The notes below the pieces were generated by a model. That model had not been told where the DNA came from, ran no database searches, and saw nothing but the letters and a program-made list of their open reading frames with translations. A DNA stretch of 64,000 bases from Pedobacter sp. FW305-3-2-15-E-R2A2 (GTDB taxonomy: Bacteria > Bacteroidota > Bacteroidia > Sphingobacteriales > Sphingobacteriaceae), in NCBI RefSeq assembly GCF_038446955.1, contig NZ_CP151803.1, positions 1,736,001 through 1,800,000 of the forward strand, in the 5' to 3' direction. This document shows positions 61,356 through 64,000 of the stretch, piece after piece. Each line of letters begins with the position of its first letter. The stretch's first letter is position 1. Position numbers and translations under genes: made by a program.

Positions 61356-64000
61356 ATGAACCAGTTTTACTTAAAACCAATTGTTCTGATCTGCGGCCTG
61401 CTTTTTTCAACAGCCGTATTTGCACAGAGCAAAAAGGTAACCGGAACGGTTACCGGCGAGGATGATGGGCAGTCCATTCCCAGTGTAAGTGTTTCCCTGA
61501 AAGGGACCAAATCAGGTACACAAACGGATCTCCGTGGAAACTTCAGCATAGAAGCCTCCTTAAACGATGTATTGGTCTTTACTTATGTCGGTTATCTGAC
61601 TCAAGAGGTCAAGGTCGGGAACACCAACAATTTAAAAGTGGTATTGAAACCTGCTTCCGCAAATCTGGATGAAGTAGTGGTGGTAGGGTATGGTACCCAA
61701 AACCGGCGCAGCGTAACCAGCTCTATTGCAAAGCTGGATAAGGAAGTACTGGCCAATGCGCCACGCTCCAATGTGGGAAGTGCTTTGCAGGGAACGATAT
61801 CCGGTCTGCAGGTCATTAACAAAACAGGACAACCCGGTGCCGGGCCAGTCGTTTTCCTCAGGGGTGGGGCCTCGATCAATAGTCCGGGGTCACCTTTGGT
61901 GATCGTAGATGGAGTGATCAGGGATTACAATGACATTTCTTCTGAAAATATTGCTTCCATGGAAGTCCTGAAAGATGCTTCTGCCACAGCAATTTATGGC
62001 GCAAGAGCCAATAACGGGGTGATTTTAATTACTACCAAAACCGGTAAAGCGGGCGCCGCACAGATCTCCTATAAATTTACAGGCGGATACAACCAAAACA
62101 GGGAAGGCTACCAATATTTAGGGGCAAAAGATTATATCTATTATACCCGTCAGGGTTACCTGAATGCCAACAGAACGCTGGCCCAGGTAAATAGTTCAAG
62201 AGGTCTGGGCCTGCTCACTGATGTGGCCAACCTGGCGAGTTTCGACATCCGCTCTTATGTTCCGGGAACAACACAGCTCCCTTCCGGATGGGATATTATG
62301 GATGATCCTTATGGTGGACAGATCATGTATAAAGATCATGGTGGGGAAATTGAAAACCTGGTATTTCAAAATACCTATACTAAGGACCATTATATCAATG
62401 CAATGGGTGGCAACGATAAAGGTAAGTTCTTCGCCGCTTTTGATGCCTATAATGAAGATGGCGTAATTGTCGGCTCTAAATACAAACGTTATACCGGCGA
62501 CATAAACGGTTCCTATAAAGTGAAACCAACGGTTGAAGTTGCCGGAGGCGTGACGCTTTCTACCTCTTCCCAAATCGGAACCGTGGGTGGCGAAGTGAAT
62601 TCCCTGTATCGGAGCATGGCCATCTGGCCTACTTTTAATCCATGGATAGATGAAGCCAAAACACAACCCAATCCGGGAAACGGTGTTAGCGATGGAAATC
62701 CATTGTATTGGCTGGGCCGCTTAAAACGCAGCAATGAAGTGAATAAAGTGGTGGCAAATGCTTCCGTAAAATGGGACCTCTTACCTGGCCTATATTTTAA
62801 AGGAACAGGAAATGCTTATCTACTGGACCGCAGGGATGAATCTTTTCAGAAATCAACCCAGCTTTACACGAATATCTTTTCTAATCCCCAGTCTGTAGCC
62901 AGCAGCAGCAGAGATGCAAAGAATACCTTGAGAAGAGATTTTCAAACGCAGTTTAACGGGATCTTAAATTACAATAAAACAGTCAGCAAGCACAGTTTTA
63001 ATGTCATGGGCGGAATGGAAACATTTTTAGTGAAGACCATAAATTCACAGCTGTATGGTCAGAATGCGCCTACAGACGAAATTCCAACCATCAATGCCTC
63101 TACAGTGTTCCCTGCGACATTGAACGGGGAAAAAGTGAATTATAGTGAAAAATCTCAATACCAGATCAATTCGGTATTCAGCAGATTCGTGTATGATTAC
63201 GATCAAAAATACCTGTTTACTGCAGTATTCAGAGCGGATGGCGTATCGAGTTTACCGGAACAGAACAGATGGGGTTATTTTCCCGGAATTTCTGCCGGAT
63301 GGAACGTACATAAAGAAGAATTCTTCAGTAAATCAGGCTTGAATAAATACGTGTCTACCCTAAAACCCCGACTAAGCTATGGTGTAAATGGCAACATTGC
63401 CGGCCTGGGCCGTTATGAAGTTCAGGGGGTCTATAGTTCTCCTGCAAATTATGATGGGGTTGGTGGATTTTTCCATGATAAACTACCCAATCAGGATTTA
63501 AGATGGGAGAAGAGCAAAACAACCGGAGCGGGGATTGATATCGGTTTGCTGAACGACAGGGTAACTTTGTTGTTTGATTATTACGACCGCCGCACTTCTG
63601 ATTTGTTAACGGACCTGCTTTTGCCAAGCTATATCGGCTATCCGCCACTAAAAACAAACTCAGGAACACTGCAGAATAAAGGTTATGAATTTGCCGTAAA
63701 TGCAAGGGTGCTGAGCACAGAAAGTGGATTTAACCTGAGCCTTGGCGCCAATGCGAGTTTTGTGAAAAACAAGGTATTGCAACTTCCTTTCAATGGAAAT
63801 GAAAACAACAGACAGGGTGGTTTACAGGTCTTCGATCAGAAGTCAGGCCAGCTGATCTGGGTGGGTGGAATTCAGGAAGGACATGCTATAGGTGATATTT
63901 ATGGCTTCAGACAGCTTTCTATATTTAAAGATGCAGCGGAAGTTGCCAGCATCGCCGGAAACAGAACGGATGCCATTGCCAACATTACCGGTCCAAACCT
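61356..64000 (+). CDS. SusC-type TonB-dependent receptor, cut by the window end (locus F)
   Basis: The frame stays open from the ATG at 61356 to the last base, 881 codons. A signal peptide (LLFSTAVFAQS) precedes a carboxypeptidase-like domain (about 27-100; KVTGTVTGEDDGQSIPSVSV), then the SusC signature LDEVVVVGYGTQNRRSVTSS, the plug (VLKDASATAIYGARANNGVI) and most of the barrel (AVFRADGVSSLPEQNRWGYF, FPGISAGWNVHKEEFF). There is no STN domain. The last 100-150 residues are missing. Control by the divergent GntR regulator is strongly suggested by the operators; a SusD gene is expected just beyond the window. Confidence 0.95.
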   Translation, partial: MNQFYLKPIVLICGLLFSTAVFAQSKKVTGTVTGEDDGQSIPSVSVSLKGTKSGTQTDLRGNFSIEASLNDVLVFTYVGYLTQEVKVGNTNNLKVVLKPASANLDEVVVVGYGTQNRRSVTSSIAKLDKEVLANAPRSNVGSALQGTISGLQVINKTGQPGAGPVVFLRGGASINSPGSPLVIVDGVIRDYNDISSENIASMEVLKDASATAIYGARANNGVILITTKTGKAGAAQISYKFTGGYNQNREGYQYLGAKDYIYYTRQGYLNANRTLAQVNSSRGLGLLTDVANLASFDIRSYVPGTTQLPSGWDIMDDPYGGQIMYKDHGGEIENLVFQNTYTKDHYINAMGGNDKGKFFAAFDAYNEDGVIVGSKYKRYTGDINGSYKVKPTVEVAGGVTLSTSSQIGTVGGEVNSLYRSMAIWPTFNPWIDEAKTQPNPGNGVSDGNPLYWLGRLKRSNEVNKVVANASVKWDLLPGLYFKGTGNAYLLDRRDESFQKSTQLYTNIFSNPQSVASSSRDAKNTLRRDFQTQFNGILNYNKTVSKHSFNVMGGMETFLVKTINSQLYGQNAPTDEIPTINASTVFPATLNGEKVNYSEKSQYQINSVFSRFVYDYDQKYLFTAVFRADGVSSLPEQNRWGYFPGISAGWNVHKEEFFSKSGLNKYVSTLKPRLSYGVNGNIAGLGRYEVQGVYSSPANYDGVGGFFHDKLPNQDLRWEKSKTTGAGIDIGLLNDRVTLLFDYYDRRTSDLLTDLLLPSYIGYPPLKTNSGTLQNKGYEFAVNARVLSTESGFNLSLGANASFVKNKVLQLPFNGNENNRQGGLQVFDQKSGQLIWVGGIQEGHAIGDIYGFRQLSIFKDAAEVASIAGNRTDAIANITGPN

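Noticed and set aside
1..64000. tRNA, rRNA, CRISPR array, phage or insertion sequence
   Set aside because: No cloverleaf, repeat-spacer pattern, transposase or integrase was recognised on either strand.

Overview
The window comes from a Bacteroidota chromosome, most likely a Pedobacter-like member of the Sphingobacteriaceae. The reasons are three SusC-type TonB-dependent receptors (two followed by SusD lipoproteins inside the window), an ECF sigma/FecR pair, many signal-peptide and lipoprotein starts, promoter-like -7 boxes of the form TAnnTTTG, weak Shine-Dalgarno sequences, and numerous one-component regulators. I see no rRNA, tRNA, CRISPR array, phage module or insertion sequence. The family names below come from reading the proteins; no database search was run.

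Layout. (A) 1-13.9 kb, plus strand: the tail of a gene cut by the window edge, then a polysaccharide utilisation locus: SusC, SusD, two large secreted proteins that appear to be paralogues with an alpha/alpha-barrel look, a DUF4886/SGNH-type protein and a sodium:solute symporter, closed by a strong hairpin. (B) 13.9-20 kb: small genes, an alpha/beta hydrolase, a 14-TM MFS exporter, a membrane-anchored AraC regulator, a lipoprotein hydrolase and a beta-barrel-like protein. (C) 20-24.8 kb: divergent GH35 beta-galactosidase and GH89 alpha-N-acetylglucosaminidase genes around a perfect 20-bp inverted repeat that looks like a paired LacI-family operator. (D) 24.7-35.3 kb, minus strand: ECF sigma, FecR, STN-containing SusC, SusD, an IPT/NHL-repeat lipoprotein, a parallel beta-helix protein and a half-length LacI regulator. 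(E) 35.4-61.2 kb: mostly chromosomal housekeeping and accessory genes: AraC, TetR, HxlR and GntR regulators, NAD(P)-binding proteins, a zinc alcohol dehydrogenase, cold-shock protein, pentapeptide-repeat protein, S41 protease, LysE exporter, sterol-desaturase-like enzyme, two histidine kinases, metallophosphoesterase, PhyH dioxygenase, an exported RidA, and several uncharacterised lipoproteins. (F) 61.2 kb to the end: a FadR/GntR regulator divergent from a third SusC gene that runs off the window, with matching palindromic operators in front of each.

How it fits together. Each glycan locus seems to have a different control style: D has an STN receptor with FecR and ECF sigma (trans-envelope signalling), C has LacI-type operators, F has a GntR/FCD regulator with two visible operators. 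Locus A shows no regulator in the window. Signs of past rearrangement are visible at 24.7-25.3 kb (truncated LacI and shortened beta-helix protein) and at 46.2-47.4 kb (a LysE gene between a decayed minus-strand frame that still has its terminator and the C-terminal stump of a GT11-like fucosyltransferase).

Most worth a second look: the unassigned glycan locus A, the GH35/GH89 double operator next to the broken LacI gene, the paired GntR operators, a CBS-domain histidine kinase translationally coupled to a small unknown protein, and the two gene remnants around LysE.
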